A stretch of DNA of 64,000 nt, taken from positions 20,676-84,675 of the forward strand of contig CAMCVW010000002.1 of the NCBI GenBank assembly GCA_945881915.1, read 5' to 3'. The notes beneath the pieces are model-generated. The model had not been told where the DNA came from, did no database searches, and was given only the letters and a program-made list of their open reading frames with translations. The stretch comes from Thermoflexus hugenholtzii JAD2 (GTDB taxonomy: Bacteria > Chloroflexota > Chloroflexia > Chloroflexales > Roseiflexaceae). Below, piece after piece: positions 8,076 through 15,635 of the stretch (the first letter of the stretch is position 1; every line of letters begins with the position of its first letter). A program made the position numbers and the translations under genes.

Positions 8076-9674
8076 TTACAACCCTACGGCTGCGCCATCT
8101 TTGCGCGGATCTGATCCTGCGTAGGAGACGCCATCTTGGACCACAATAATCTGGCCACCGCCAAACCCCCCGACTGCTGCTGGTACAACATCATGACCCA
8201 ATGCACGTAACTGTTGCTGTACGCTTTCATTGTGTTCGAGAGAAATGGTCTTTTTGCCTTCATATGGTTCGAGCAATTCATAGCGCGGCGCATCGAGTGC
8301 TTCTTGGGGATTCATGTCGTAATCAATCATATTGACGAGCATCTGGGTGTGCCCCTGAGGCTGCATAAATCCACCCATCACACCAAAGCTTGCCCATAGT
8401 TCTTCGTTTTTGGTGACCATGCATGGAATGATTGTGTGATAGGGACGCTTCCCTGGCTCGAGCGCATTGGGATGTCCTTCCTCAAGGACAAAACACGCAC
8501 CTCGATTTTGCATACAAATCCCGGTATCCCCAGCGACAACGCCGGAGCCAAAGCCGTAATAGAGACTATTGATGAATGAAACTGCGTTTCCCCACTGATC
8601 CACAGCAGTGATATACACGGTGTCATTCGAAATAGGAAGTTCCCCTGCAGTGACCGCTCCAACCGACTGCATATCGACTAATCGCCGTCGCGGAGCGATG
8701 TATGCCTCAGACAACAGGCCTTCTACGGGCACTTTTTTGAATACCGGATCGGCAATGTAACGCGCCGCGTCGGCAAATGCAAGTCGCATCGTTTCGATTT
8801 GCAGATGCAATGATTCAGCAGACTGCGGGGCATACTGCCGCAGGTCGAAGCCTTCCAACAGCCGCAATGCGATTAATGCAGTGAGTCCCTGTCCATTCGG
8901 GGGGCATTCATAGACGTCGAACCCTCGGTATGATGCAGTTGCAGGGGCTATCCATTCTGATTCGTGTGCTGCCATATCCGCACTGCTGAGGAAGGCTCCG
9001 TCGCGCGCAAGTGCTTTGATAATCCGGCCTGCGAGTGCACCCCGGTAGAACGTTTCGGCACCCCCAGCAACGATTTCTTCAAACGTCTTTGCAAGCGCAG
9101 GTTGACGAAAAATTTGGCCGAGTTGTGGCGCTCTGCCATTCGGTAAGTAGGTGCTGGTCGCATCGGCGTGTAGTCGTAACTTCGCTTCTGCAGTGGCCCA
9201 GCCACGGGCAATGATCTCGCTGACGGCAAACCCGTCGCGCGCATAACGGATTGCAGGCGCGAGAATTTTGTCGAAACTCAGGTTGCCGTGTGCATGAATC
9301 AACGACTCCCAAGCAGCGACTGCTCCGGGCACCGTAATTGGGAGCACACCATTGAGCGGGATTGTTGATAATCCCCGTTCAGCAAAAACACCACGATGCA
9401 ACGTCTGCGGAGCACGACCACTGCCGTTGAGCGCACGGACTTTTTTCGTTTTGGCGTCATACACCAATGCAAATGCATCACCGCCTATACCAGTACTCAT
9501 TGGTTCAACGACATTGAGCACGGCAGCGGCGGCGATTACTGCGTCAGCTGCGGTGCCACCTTGTGCAAGCATCTGTAATCCTGCTTGGGCAGCGAGGGGG
9601 TGGCTCGTCGCCACAGATCCGCCCGTGCTGACGATCATTGACCGACGAGATGGATAGGCGCTCATGCTCTTCAT
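8076..9674 (-). CDS. ggt: Gamma-glutamyltransferase
   Basis: A 532-residue member of the gamma-glutamyltransferase (Ntn-hydrolase) family, which cleaves or transfers the gamma-glutamyl group of glutathione-like compounds and self-cleaves into two subunits. The N-terminal GGTAADAVIAAAAVLNVVEP and GIGGDAFALVYD are typical. The nucleophile Thr at the processing site is in SNDTVYITAVDQWGNA, followed by the lid-loop region and the GGGQ segment near the C-terminus. No signal peptide is visible, so it may be cytoplasmic. ATG 9674 overlaps the stop of the upstream thioredoxin-like gene in an ATGA, which indicates translational coupling and a shared thiol-related role; the frame is open to 9752. Confidence 0.9.
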   Translation of the reverse strand: MKSMSAYPSRRSMIVSTGGSVATSHPLAAQAGLQMLAQGGTAADAVIAAAAVLNVVEPMSTGIGGDAFALVYDAKTKKVRALNGSGRAPQTLHRGVFAERGLSTIPLNGVLPITVPGAVAAWESLIHAHGNLSFDKILAPAIRYARDGFAVSEIIARGWATAEAKLRLHADATSTYLPNGRAPQLGQIFRQPALAKTFEEIVAGGAETFYRGALAGRIIKALARDGAFLSSADMAAHESEWIAPATASYRGFDVYECPPNGQGLTALIALRLLEGFDLRQYAPQSAESLHLQIETMRLAFADAARYIADPVFKKVPVEGLLSEAYIAPRRRLVDMQSVGAVTAGELPISNDTVYITAVDQWGNAVSFINSLYYGFGSGVVAGDTGICMQNRGACFVLEEGHPNALEPGKRPYHTIIPCMVTKNEELWASFGVMGGFMQPQGHTQMLVNMIDYDMNPQEALDAPRYELLEPYEGKKTISLEHNESVQQQLRALGHDVVPAAVGGFGGGQIIVVQDGVSYAGSDPRKDGAAVGL

Positions 9675-10156
9675 TTGTTTGGTACCTCTACTCCCAATCC
9701 CGCCACGAGGGTATCGAATTGCGGCCGATTGACCGTACCCATTGAACGCCATACTTCGGTGCCATTTGCGTCGAAGAGGACGTATGTCGGAGTCATTTTC
9801 ACACCGATTTGCGCTGCAATGGCCCGATTTTCCGCATCCCGGGCATCGAGATGGACAACACGCAGTTTGTTTTGATAGTCTTGTTCAATCCCATTCACGA
9901 TGGGCTTCGAGAGCACGCAGCCCATTCAGTATTCGGAATAGTATTCGACGAGGACTGGTTTACCGCCTTTGAGAATAGTCGGAATGTCCGCTGTCGCAGT
10001 TCGTCTTGCGTAGATTCCCATTGCTGCAAAGCCGAGGAGGACCGCTGCAATGGTCACAATTTGGATCGTATTCCAACCGGATTGATTCGCCCACCATACC
10101 GTTCCACCGAGGAAGAGTATCAGCATCAGAATGAGTGAGTTTTGGTTGACAAACAT
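9671..10156 (-). CDS. Membrane-anchored thioredoxin-like protein, probable selenoprotein (UxxC)
   Basis: Two frames, 10156-9929 and 9925-9671, lie in exactly the same reading frame and are separated only by a TGA at 9926-9928. Read through, they give a 161-residue protein with two membrane segments (about residues 8-22 and 34-52) and a thioredoxin fold: PVLVEYYSEY, then the TGA, then MGCVLSKPIV, and later the cis-Pro loop KMTPTYVLFDANG. The TGA occupies the position of the first Cys of the CxxC motif, giving U77-M-G-C80. A perfect hairpin begins directly after it, and selD lies at the right end of the window. I read this as selenocysteine. The alternative, a point mutation in a CxxC gene, is less likely because of the exact position. 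Downstream ggt overlaps by ATGA. Confidence 0.8.
9900..9925 (-). promoter_or_regulatory. Candidate bacterial SECIS hairpin
   Basis: Immediately 3' of the in-frame TGA the message can form a perfect 7-bp stem (ATGGGCT with AGCCCAT) closing a 12-base loop that contains two possible extra C-G/G-C pairs and a G in the apical part. Bacterial SECIS elements are hairpins just after UGA that bind SelB. The apical loop here lies slightly nearer to the UGA than in E. coli fdhF. Confidence 0.5.
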
Positions 10157-10241
10157 GGCTTTCCTTTCGACTCTGTACGAATTATACAGGAGGAAGCCGG
10201 CGGTTAATCGAAGCTTGCAAAAGATGCGGGTGTGAATTGAG

Positions 10242-10247
10242 TATAAT
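10242..10247 (+). promoter_or_regulatory. -10 element (TATAAT) of purF
   Basis: A consensus TATAAT lies 25 bases upstream of the purF start, with an AGAGAGG ribosome binding site between them. No good -35 box is seen at 16-18 bases spacing. Confidence 0.5.
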
Positions 10248-10271
10248 GATTGTGAATACAGAGAGGTTCAC

Positions 10272-11666
10272 ATGTTCGACGACAAACCACAGCATGAGTG
10301 CGGTATCTTTGGGATTTTCGCGCCGGACGAAGACGTCGCTCGAATGACGTTTTTCGGTTTGTATGCACTGCAACATCGTGGTCAAGAAAGCGCTGGCATC
10401 GCAGTTGCAGACGGGACGTCCATCAACCTCCACAAAGAAATGGGTTTAGTCGCCCAAGTATTCACCGAAGAAAAACTCAAACCATTGACCGGGCATGTAG
10501 CCATAGGCCACACCCGGTATTCCACCACTGGTTCTTCTAAACTGCTCAATGCGCAACCATTTGTCGTTCAGAGTGCCCTCGGCCCACTGGCTATTGGACA
10601 CAATGGCAACCTTACCAACGGCACCGAATTGCGGAATGAACTCTTCGAACGCGGTTTTGGACTGAGTTCCACGAGTGACAGCGAAGTCATCGTTCAAATG
10701 CTCGCAGGTGGCCCGGGTTCGAATTGGGACGAACGTATCAATGCACTGATGACCCGTGCCGAAGGCGCGTATTGTCTGACCGTATTGACCCGCAATACCC
10801 TCTATGCGCTGCGTGATCCTTGGGGCATCCACCCACTATGCCTCGGTAAAATCGGGAGTGGCTGGGTCGTCGCTTCTGAAAGTTGTGCCCTGGCGACTAT
10901 CGGCGCCGAATACATCCGAGAACTCGATCCCGGCGAAGTCATCGCGATCGATGCTCATGGGCCTCGTACCATCGGTCGTCACCAAGCCAGCAAACGTGCA
11001 TTATGTCTCTTTGAGTATATTTATTTTGCACGACCTGATTCGTTGCTCGATGGTCGCACATTACATGCTGCACGTGTGACTGCCGGGCAAATCCTTGCAG
11101 AAGAATCACCCGTCGATGCAGATGTCATTATCCCAGTCCCCGACAGCGGGATTCCTGCAGCAATTGGTTTTGCACAGAAATCTGGTATTCCATACAGTGA
11201 GGGACTGATTAAAAATCGCTACATTGGGCGCACATTTATTCAACCCGACGATCGTCTGCGCAAAGTTGGCATTCAGCTCAAATTTAACACGCTGAGTGAT
11301 AACTTGGCTGGTAAGCGCGTAGTGATTATCGACGACAGTATTGTGCGAGGGAACACGTCTGGCCCCATGGTCAAAATGCTCCGTGCAGCGGGTGCACGGG
11401 AAGTTCATATGCGCGTCTCTTCGCCACCTATCAAACACCCGTGTTTCCTCGGTGTTGACATGGCGACATACCCCGAACTCATCGCCCACCGCATGGACGT
11501 AGAACAGATTCGGGCACACCTCGGCCTCGATAGCCTCGCCTACCTCTCGTTACCCGGATTGCAACGAGCCACACAATCGCAGGGATTCTGCAATGGCTGC
11601 TTCACGGGGCAATACCCTGTCGATGTGACGTTTGTCGACAAACATGCATTTGAATCAAACAAGTAG
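10272..11666 (+). CDS. purF: Amidophosphoribosyltransferase
   Basis: PurF catalyses the first committed step of purine synthesis: PRPP plus glutamine to 5-phosphoribosylamine. The 464-residue product begins MFDDKPQHECGIFGIFA; the Cys after a short propeptide is the N-terminal Ntn nucleophile of the glutaminase domain, followed by LQHRGQESAGIAV and SDSEVIVQML. The C-terminal phosphoribosyltransferase domain carries the PRPP loop VVIIDDSIVRGNTSG. Cysteine-rich C-terminal segments (FCNGCFTGQYP) are as in the [4Fe-4S]/B. subtilis type. Length is normal. The downstream DNA glycosylase gene overlaps its 3' end. Confidence 0.97.
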   Translation: MFDDKPQHECGIFGIFAPDEDVARMTFFGLYALQHRGQESAGIAVADGTSINLHKEMGLVAQVFTEEKLKPLTGHVAIGHTRYSTTGSSKLLNAQPFVVQSALGPLAIGHNGNLTNGTELRNELFERGFGLSSTSDSEVIVQMLAGGPGSNWDERINALMTRAEGAYCLTVLTRNTLYALRDPWGIHPLCLGKIGSGWVVASESCALATIGAEYIRELDPGEVIAIDAHGPRTIGRHQASKRALCLFEYIYFARPDSLLDGRTLHAARVTAGQILAEESPVDADVIIPVPDSGIPAAIGFAQKSGIPYSEGLIKNRYIGRTFIQPDDRLRKVGIQLKFNTLSDNLAGKRVVIIDDSIVRGNTSGPMVKMLRAAGAREVHMRVSSPPIKHPCFLGVDMATYPELIAHRMDVEQIRAHLGLDSLAYLSLPGLQRATQSQGFCNGCFTGQYPVDVTFVDKHAFESNK

Positions 11667-12420
11667 GCTCTTCCCACTGTACGAGAGTGCACGTGCGCAT
11701 TATCCACATGAGCCGCACTGGTGGCCATTGCATACTCCTGACCGCGGATACGAGGTGACACTTGGGATGGTACTGGTACAACAGACGCAATGGGGAATTG
11801 TCGAAGCAGCTGTTTTACGCATTCTCGCAGCGGGATATACCTCTTTTGAGGCTCTTGCACTGGCCGACGCACACACGCTCGCAACGCTCTGTAAACCGTG
11901 TGCCTTTTATACCCGCAAAGCTGTAGCGCTCATTCGCATCGCGCAGCACATTGTAACGCTGCCCGACGGATTCGTGTCACTCGTGACTGGTGAACGAAGT
12001 GCTCTTCGAGCAGGCCTATTAACCCTGCCGCAGATTGGCAGAGAAAGTGCAGATACACTCCTGCTGTACGGTGGTGATCATCCGTTATTTATTGTTGATG
12101 CATATGCACGCCGGGTACTCGCACGAACAGGAATCTATGCCGACCAAATTGACTGTATGCGTGCCTCGTACGATGCCATACAGCAGGTCATAGAAGCAGA
12201 TATTGGACCTGTTGATGTCGCAACTGCACGCGAGTTGCATGCAATGATGGTCGAATCTTCAATCCATCACTGCACAGCAAATAATCCTCGGTGTACAAAA
12301 ACAGGCGCGGTTCGACGATTCGTCGATCCGCGCAAATGTGATGCCCATTGTCCCCCGTGCAGTGGCTGTCCTGCAGCCTCACTGTGTCTCTACCATCAAA
12401 ACACTATTGTGCTTGGGTAG
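11644..12420 (+). CDS. Endonuclease III-like DNA glycosylase (MagIII type)
   Basis: A 258-residue HhH-GPD protein. The segment VTLGMVLVQQTQWGIVEAAV matches the N-terminal QQT motif of the Nth superfamily, LPQIGRESADTLLLYGG is the helix-hairpin-helix and FIVDAYARRVLARTG holds the catalytic Asp. The E(S)AD...D spacing and the absence of the Nth Lys make it look like the 3-methyladenine glycosylase III branch, which removes alkylated bases. A C-terminal cysteine cluster (CDAHCPPCSGCPAASLC) could hold a [4Fe-4S] cluster. ATG 11644 (or 11632) lies inside the purF 3' end, so the two genes are probably cotranscribed. The substrate is inferred. Confidence 0.75.
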   Translation: MHLNQTSRLFPLYESARAHYPHEPHWWPLHTPDRGYEVTLGMVLVQQTQWGIVEAAVLRILAAGYTSFEALALADAHTLATLCKPCAFYTRKAVALIRIAQHIVTLPDGFVSLVTGERSALRAGLLTLPQIGRESADTLLLYGGDHPLFIVDAYARRVLARTGIYADQIDCMRASYDAIQQVIEADIGPVDVATARELHAMMVESSIHHCTANNPRCTKTGAVRRFVDPRKCDAHCPPCSGCPAASLCLYHQNTIVLG

Positions 12421-12931
12421 ACGGGCGAAAGACAAATTCCCAGCGGTACATACCATCCTGTTGCGCAACACCGTGCCAAATGCCCGCGGTGGGCGATTTA
12501 TTCCCGTAGTCGTATGTGTGCCCAGTTAAATCTATGGTGTCGTTCGTCGTGACTTGGAGCGTTGCCAAGACACAACAGCCGTGAGTTACCAACATAACCG
12601 AACTATGACCGTGCGGGTGTACTGACTCGAGAAAACCATGCACACGACGACGCACACTCTGGTGGTCTTCAGATGGAGCACTCTCGCGGATGCCATCCAC
12701 ATACGCAAACGGGGCCACAAGGTGTTCACTGACAATCGATGCAGTCTGCCTCGTACGGGCAAACGGTGACACATAGACGATTGAAATAGCCTTCCCCGAC
12801 AACCATCGCCCTGCCTGCAGTGCTTCATGCCGCCCGGTCGCAGTCAATGGCGGTCCAGGGACGACATTATAAGGGACACCACTGGCGCGGTCCGGTGCTG
12901 CATGGCGCAGCACATAAATCTCTTGTACCAT
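12404..12931 (-). CDS. Histidine phosphatase family protein
   Basis: A 175-residue member of the histidine phosphatase (phosphoglycerate mutase-like) superfamily. The phospho-accepting His is in EIYVLRHAAPD near residue 9, the second Arg in VSPFARTRQTASIV near residue 60 and the C-terminal catalytic His in VMLVTHGCCV. The substrate cannot be inferred from sequence. ATG 12931 follows an AGAGGT site; the frame is open to 12955. The gene converges on the glycosylase gene, overlapping its last 17 bases, and is divergent from the SDR at 12983. Confidence 0.85.
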   Translation of the reverse strand: MVQEIYVLRHAAPDRASGVPYNVVPGPPLTATGRHEALQAGRWLSGKAISIVYVSPFARTRQTASIVSEHLVAPFAYVDGIRESAPSEDHQSVRRRVHGFLESVHPHGHSSVMLVTHGCCVLATLQVTTNDTIDLTGHTYDYGNKSPTAGIWHGVAQQDGMYRWEFVFRPSTQAQ

Positions 12932-12982
12932 ACCGATGACCTCTACTTTCGCCAATCATTGTACCTGACCAGAGGAGGGTGT

Positions 12983-13753
12983 ATGCAATCCCAACGACTC
13001 ATCGGTCGATCAGCCATTGTGACCGGCGCCGGACGCGGCATTGGTCGTGCCATCGCCCTCGCGTACGCTCGTGAAGGTGCGCGTGTGGCGCTGGTGAGCC
13101 GCAGCGCAGAAGAACTCACGACTGTAGCTGCCGAGATTTCCGCAAACGGGGGTATCGCACTCGTCTGCCCTTGTGACGTCCGAGATTCAGCAGCCGTCAA
13201 CGCTGTCGTCGCAACAGTTGTCGCTGCATGGGGCACCATCGACGCCTTGGTCAATTCGGCCGGTATACCCATGGTTGCTCCGACGGTAGAATTGTCGGAC
13301 GAACGTTGGCAACAGGCCATCGACATCAATTTGAACGGTACCTTTTACTTCTGCCGCGCAGTGGGAGCGGTCATGCTCGAGCATCAGTTTGGCACCATTA
13401 TCAACATCGGCTCATTGCATTCGTTCCAAGGAATTCCAATGCGTGCTGCGTATGCCGCTTCCAAAGGGGCAGTACTCCAATTGACCCGCTCTTTGGCTAC
13501 CGAATGGGCGCCACACGGCATCCGAGTGAACTGTATTTCACCAGGTTGGATTCGGACCCCACTGCAAGACTCCCTTGTGGCGCAAGGAAAACTGGATCGC
13601 GCACCCATCATCGCCCGCACCCCGGCTCGACGAGTGGGGGAAGTGGCTGATATTGCTGGTCCAGCGGTTTTTCTTGCAAGTGACGAATCCAGCTTTATCA
13701 TCGGCGAGCAGCTAGTGATTGATGGTGGCTGGGGGATCTACGGCTTCCTTTAA
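12983..13753 (+). CDS. SDR family NAD(P)-dependent oxidoreductase
   Basis: A classical short-chain dehydrogenase of 256 residues. The cofactor-binding motif TGAGRGIGRAIALAYA is near residue 13, NSAG follows, the catalytic Ser is in NIGSLHSFQG and the Tyr/Lys pair in YAASKGAVLQ. The C-terminus ends in the family's IDGGWGIYGFL. The G/A-rich motif and Asp/Arg pattern do not settle NAD versus NADP; the substrate is unknown but likely a sugar acid, polyol or ketoacyl compound. ATG 12983 is preceded by a strong AGAGGAGGG site. A terminator hairpin follows at 13765. Confidence 0.9.
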   Translation: MQSQRLIGRSAIVTGAGRGIGRAIALAYAREGARVALVSRSAEELTTVAAEISANGGIALVCPCDVRDSAAVNAVVATVVAAWGTIDALVNSAGIPMVAPTVELSDERWQQAIDINLNGTFYFCRAVGAVMLEHQFGTIINIGSLHSFQGIPMRAAYAASKGAVLQLTRSLATEWAPHGIRVNCISPGWIRTPLQDSLVAQGKLDRAPIIARTPARRVGEVADIAGPAVFLASDESSFIIGEQLVIDGGWGIYGFL

Positions 13754-13764
13754 ATACCAGATTT

Positions 13765-13790
13765 AATGGGAAGGGTTTCCCCTTCCCATT
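13765..13790. terminator. Bidirectional terminator hairpin
   Basis: AATGGGAAGGG and its complement enclose a TTTC loop. It lies between the convergent SDR and ArsR-ArsC genes and can serve both. Confidence 0.75.
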
Positions 13791-13848
13791 CCAGCACAAT
13801 GTGTAAAAAGTACAAATCTACTCCCCATTCTCTAGAACAGAAAATGCG

Positions 13849-14535
13849 TCAAAATCGCATGCCTAATACACTCACGCGCTGTCTGATTATCTCGCGTGTG
13901 TTTCGAAAAACATCAAGGTCTGCGTGTAATGCAGGATCGGGTATGCTCCAATGCAAATGCTCTACATGTGTGAATGATGCACCCGCTGTTTGCCGTGCAC
14001 TGTCACAGACGCTGACGACGATCGTGGGCTCTACTGTGACCGCTGCCAATTGTGTCGTCGCTGCCAATGTGAGATCAATGCCCACCTCGGCCATCGCAAT
14101 AATCGTCATGGGATGAATTGGCCGAACCTCGATACCACAACTCGCCACCGCTATCTGTGTTGGCAGGATTCTTCGCGACCATGCTGCCGCCATTTGCGAA
14201 CGTACACTGTTCGCGCGACACACATATAAAATCACCGCAGGTGATACATTCTTGTCCTCAGGCAAAAAACCAAATTTACGTTGTAGCGCTGTGATATATC
14301 GCGCAAGCACATCTCCATCAAGTCGATAATAGACGACCCGTGCATCATGATCACTTCTGTTTCCATATAACAATCCTGCACGCACCATTTGTTTTATCTG
14401 ATATGATGCCGCACTTGCTGGGAGTGCGAGCTCGCTGGCGATGTCGTGTGCTGACAGATCACGGTCGCGCATCCGTACAAGGAGCTCTACGCGCTTCTGA
14501 TCTGCGACTATTTCAGCGATTCTCTGCTCATTCAT
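13849..14535 (-). CDS. arsRC: ArsR-type regulator fused to LMW-phosphatase-type arsenate reductase
   Basis: One 228-residue frame joins two domains. Residues 5-85 form a winged helix-turn-helix of the ArsR family (SAHDIASELALPASAASYQIK recognition region). Residues 100-225 are an ArsC of the low-molecular-weight tyrosine phosphatase fold with the CX5R loop YVCRANSVRSQMA (C106, R112), a second Cys in VVSVCDSA (C177) and the general-acid Asp in SIPDPA. The third Cys of thioredoxin-coupled enzymes, 7 residues after C177, is absent (Ala). The HTH domain has no Cys at all, so the usual CVC arsenite site is missing. It is divergent from GAPDH-arsJ, with an operator between them. Confidence 0.85.
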   Translation of the reverse strand: MNEQRIAEIVADQKRVELLVRMRDRDLSAHDIASELALPASAASYQIKQMVRAGLLYGNRSDHDARVVYYRLDGDVLARYITALQRKFGFLPEDKNVSPAVILYVCRANSVRSQMAAAWSRRILPTQIAVASCGIEVRPIHPMTIIAMAEVGIDLTLAATTQLAAVTVEPTIVVSVCDSARQTAGASFTHVEHLHWSIPDPALHADLDVFRNTREIIRQRVSVLGMRF

Positions 14536-14552
14536 ATTCCCACCTCGTCGTC

Positions 14553-14580
14553 ATACTACCACACATTGACAACATTTCAA
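14553..14580 (-). promoter_or_regulatory. Promoter of arsRC
   Basis: On the minus strand TTGAAA (14580-14575) and TAGTAT (14558-14553) are separated by 16 bases and lie about 20 bases upstream of the arsRC start. It overlaps the promoter of the divergent operon. Confidence 0.55.
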
Positions 14581-14594
14581 ATTCAATTTATTAT
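14566..14594 (+). promoter_or_regulatory. Promoter of GAPDH-arsJ operon
   Basis: TTGACA (14566-14571) and TATTAT (14589-14594) are spaced by exactly 17 bases, a near-consensus sigma-70 promoter. Initiation is expected near 14601. Confidence 0.8.
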
Positions 14595-14611
14595 TTAAAA
14601 TGTAATTGAAT
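14581..14611. promoter_or_regulatory. Likely ArsR operator
   Basis: A perfect 8-bp inverted repeat, ATTCAATT (14581-14588) and AATTGAAT (14604-14611), brackets the -10 box and expected start site of the GAPDH-arsJ promoter. AT-rich palindromes of this kind are bound by ArsR repressors, and the divergent gene encodes one. Confidence 0.65.
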
Positions 14612-14627
14612 GAAAGAACAGGTTGAC

Positions 14628-15635
14628 ATGCGCATTGGAATCAATGGCTTCGGAAGAATCGGCAGATTAGCGTTTCGGCTTGGTTTAACTGACCCGTCAT
14701 TAGAATGGCTCCGCATCAATGAACCGCAGGGCGATGCAGAAATGTGTGCATACTTAACCAACTATGACACCGTACACGGTCGAAGTAGCATCCCGGTCAC
14801 GGCGGCTGATGGTGCAGTAGTTGCTGCAAACAAAAGCATTCCGTTATCGCACAACAAAGAAATAGTAGCAGCAGATTGGGTCAATTGTGACATTGTGCTT
14901 GAGTGTAGCGGCAAATACCGTACTGCTGCTAGTCTAGATCCTTTTTTTGCAGCAGGGGTTCGAACCGTGATTGTGGCGGCACCCATAAAAAGCAATGCGT
15001 TGAATGTCGTGATGGGGGTGAATGAATACCTCTATCAACCCGCACGTGATCGTGTTGTCACCAATGCGTCGTGCACCACCAATTGTCTCGCTCCCATTGC
15101 CCAGGTCATCCATGACGGATTAGGAATCCGTCATGGGATGATTACCACGATGCACTGCATGACCAACACACAGAGTGTGGTCGACAAGCCAAGCAAAGAC
15201 GTACGTCGTGCCCGCAGTGCTTCGCAGAACATGATACCCACGACGACAGGATCAGCATCGACAATCGGCCTCATCATACCGGCACTCAACGGCAAACTCG
15301 ATGGAGTGGCAGTCAGAATTCCGATGCTGGGTGCATCATTGACCGATTGTGTGTTCGAGGTCGAACGACAAACGTCCGTTGCAGAAGTCAATGAGCTCCT
15401 ACGGAATGCAAGTCGCACGCCACGCTTGGATGGAATTTTAGGGTACGAAGAAGCACCACTCGTATCGAGTGATTATCGGAGCGATCCTCGCTCGGCAATC
15501 ATCGACGCAGCCAGCACCATGGTGACGGGTGGAACGCAGGTGAAAATTCTTGCGTGGTACGACAACGAGATGGGGTACAGCCAACGCATGCTGGAATTGA
15601 CACAGCATGTGATACGTCAAACGGCAAAACAATGA
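14628..15635 (+). CDS. ArsJ-associated glyceraldehyde-3-phosphate dehydrogenase
   Basis: A 335-residue GAPDH: Rossmann start [17 protein letters not shown], catalytic Cys in [11 protein letters not shown], and the C-terminal [14 protein letters not shown]. In arsenate resistance loci this enzyme uses arsenate in place of phosphate to make unstable 1-arseno-3-phosphoglycerate, which ArsJ exports. That role is strongly implied here because arsJ starts in the last bases of this gene (ATGA overlap) and arsRC is divergent. ATG 14628 is chosen over ATG 14610 because the latter lies in the operator, close to the transcription start. Confidence 0.88.
   Translation: MRIGINGFGRIGRLAFRLGLTDPSLEWLRINEPQGDAEMCAYLTNYDTVHGRSSIPVTAADGAVVAANKSIPLSHNKEIVAADWVNCDIVLECSGKYRTAASLDPFFAAGVRTVIVAAPIKSNALNVVMGVNEYLYQPARDRVVTNASCTTNCLAPIAQVIHDGLGIRHGMITTMHCMTNTQSVVDKPSKDVRRARSASQNMIPTTTGSASTIGLIIPALNGKLDGVAVRIPMLGASLTDCVFEVERQTSVAEVNELLRNASRTPRLDGILGYEEAPLVSSDYRSDPRSAIIDAASTMVTGGTQVKILAWYDNEMGYSQRMLELTQHVIRQTAKQ

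Noticed and set aside
9926..9928. TGA read as a true stop making two small genes
   Set aside because: The second frame would start at Met next to the lost Cys, half a thioredoxin fold would be left in each piece, and no ribosome binding site serves the second ATG.
14610..14612. ATG 14610 as GAPDH start
   Set aside because: It lies within the operator palindrome about 9 bases after the expected transcription start, while ATG 14628 begins the conserved GAPDH N-terminus.
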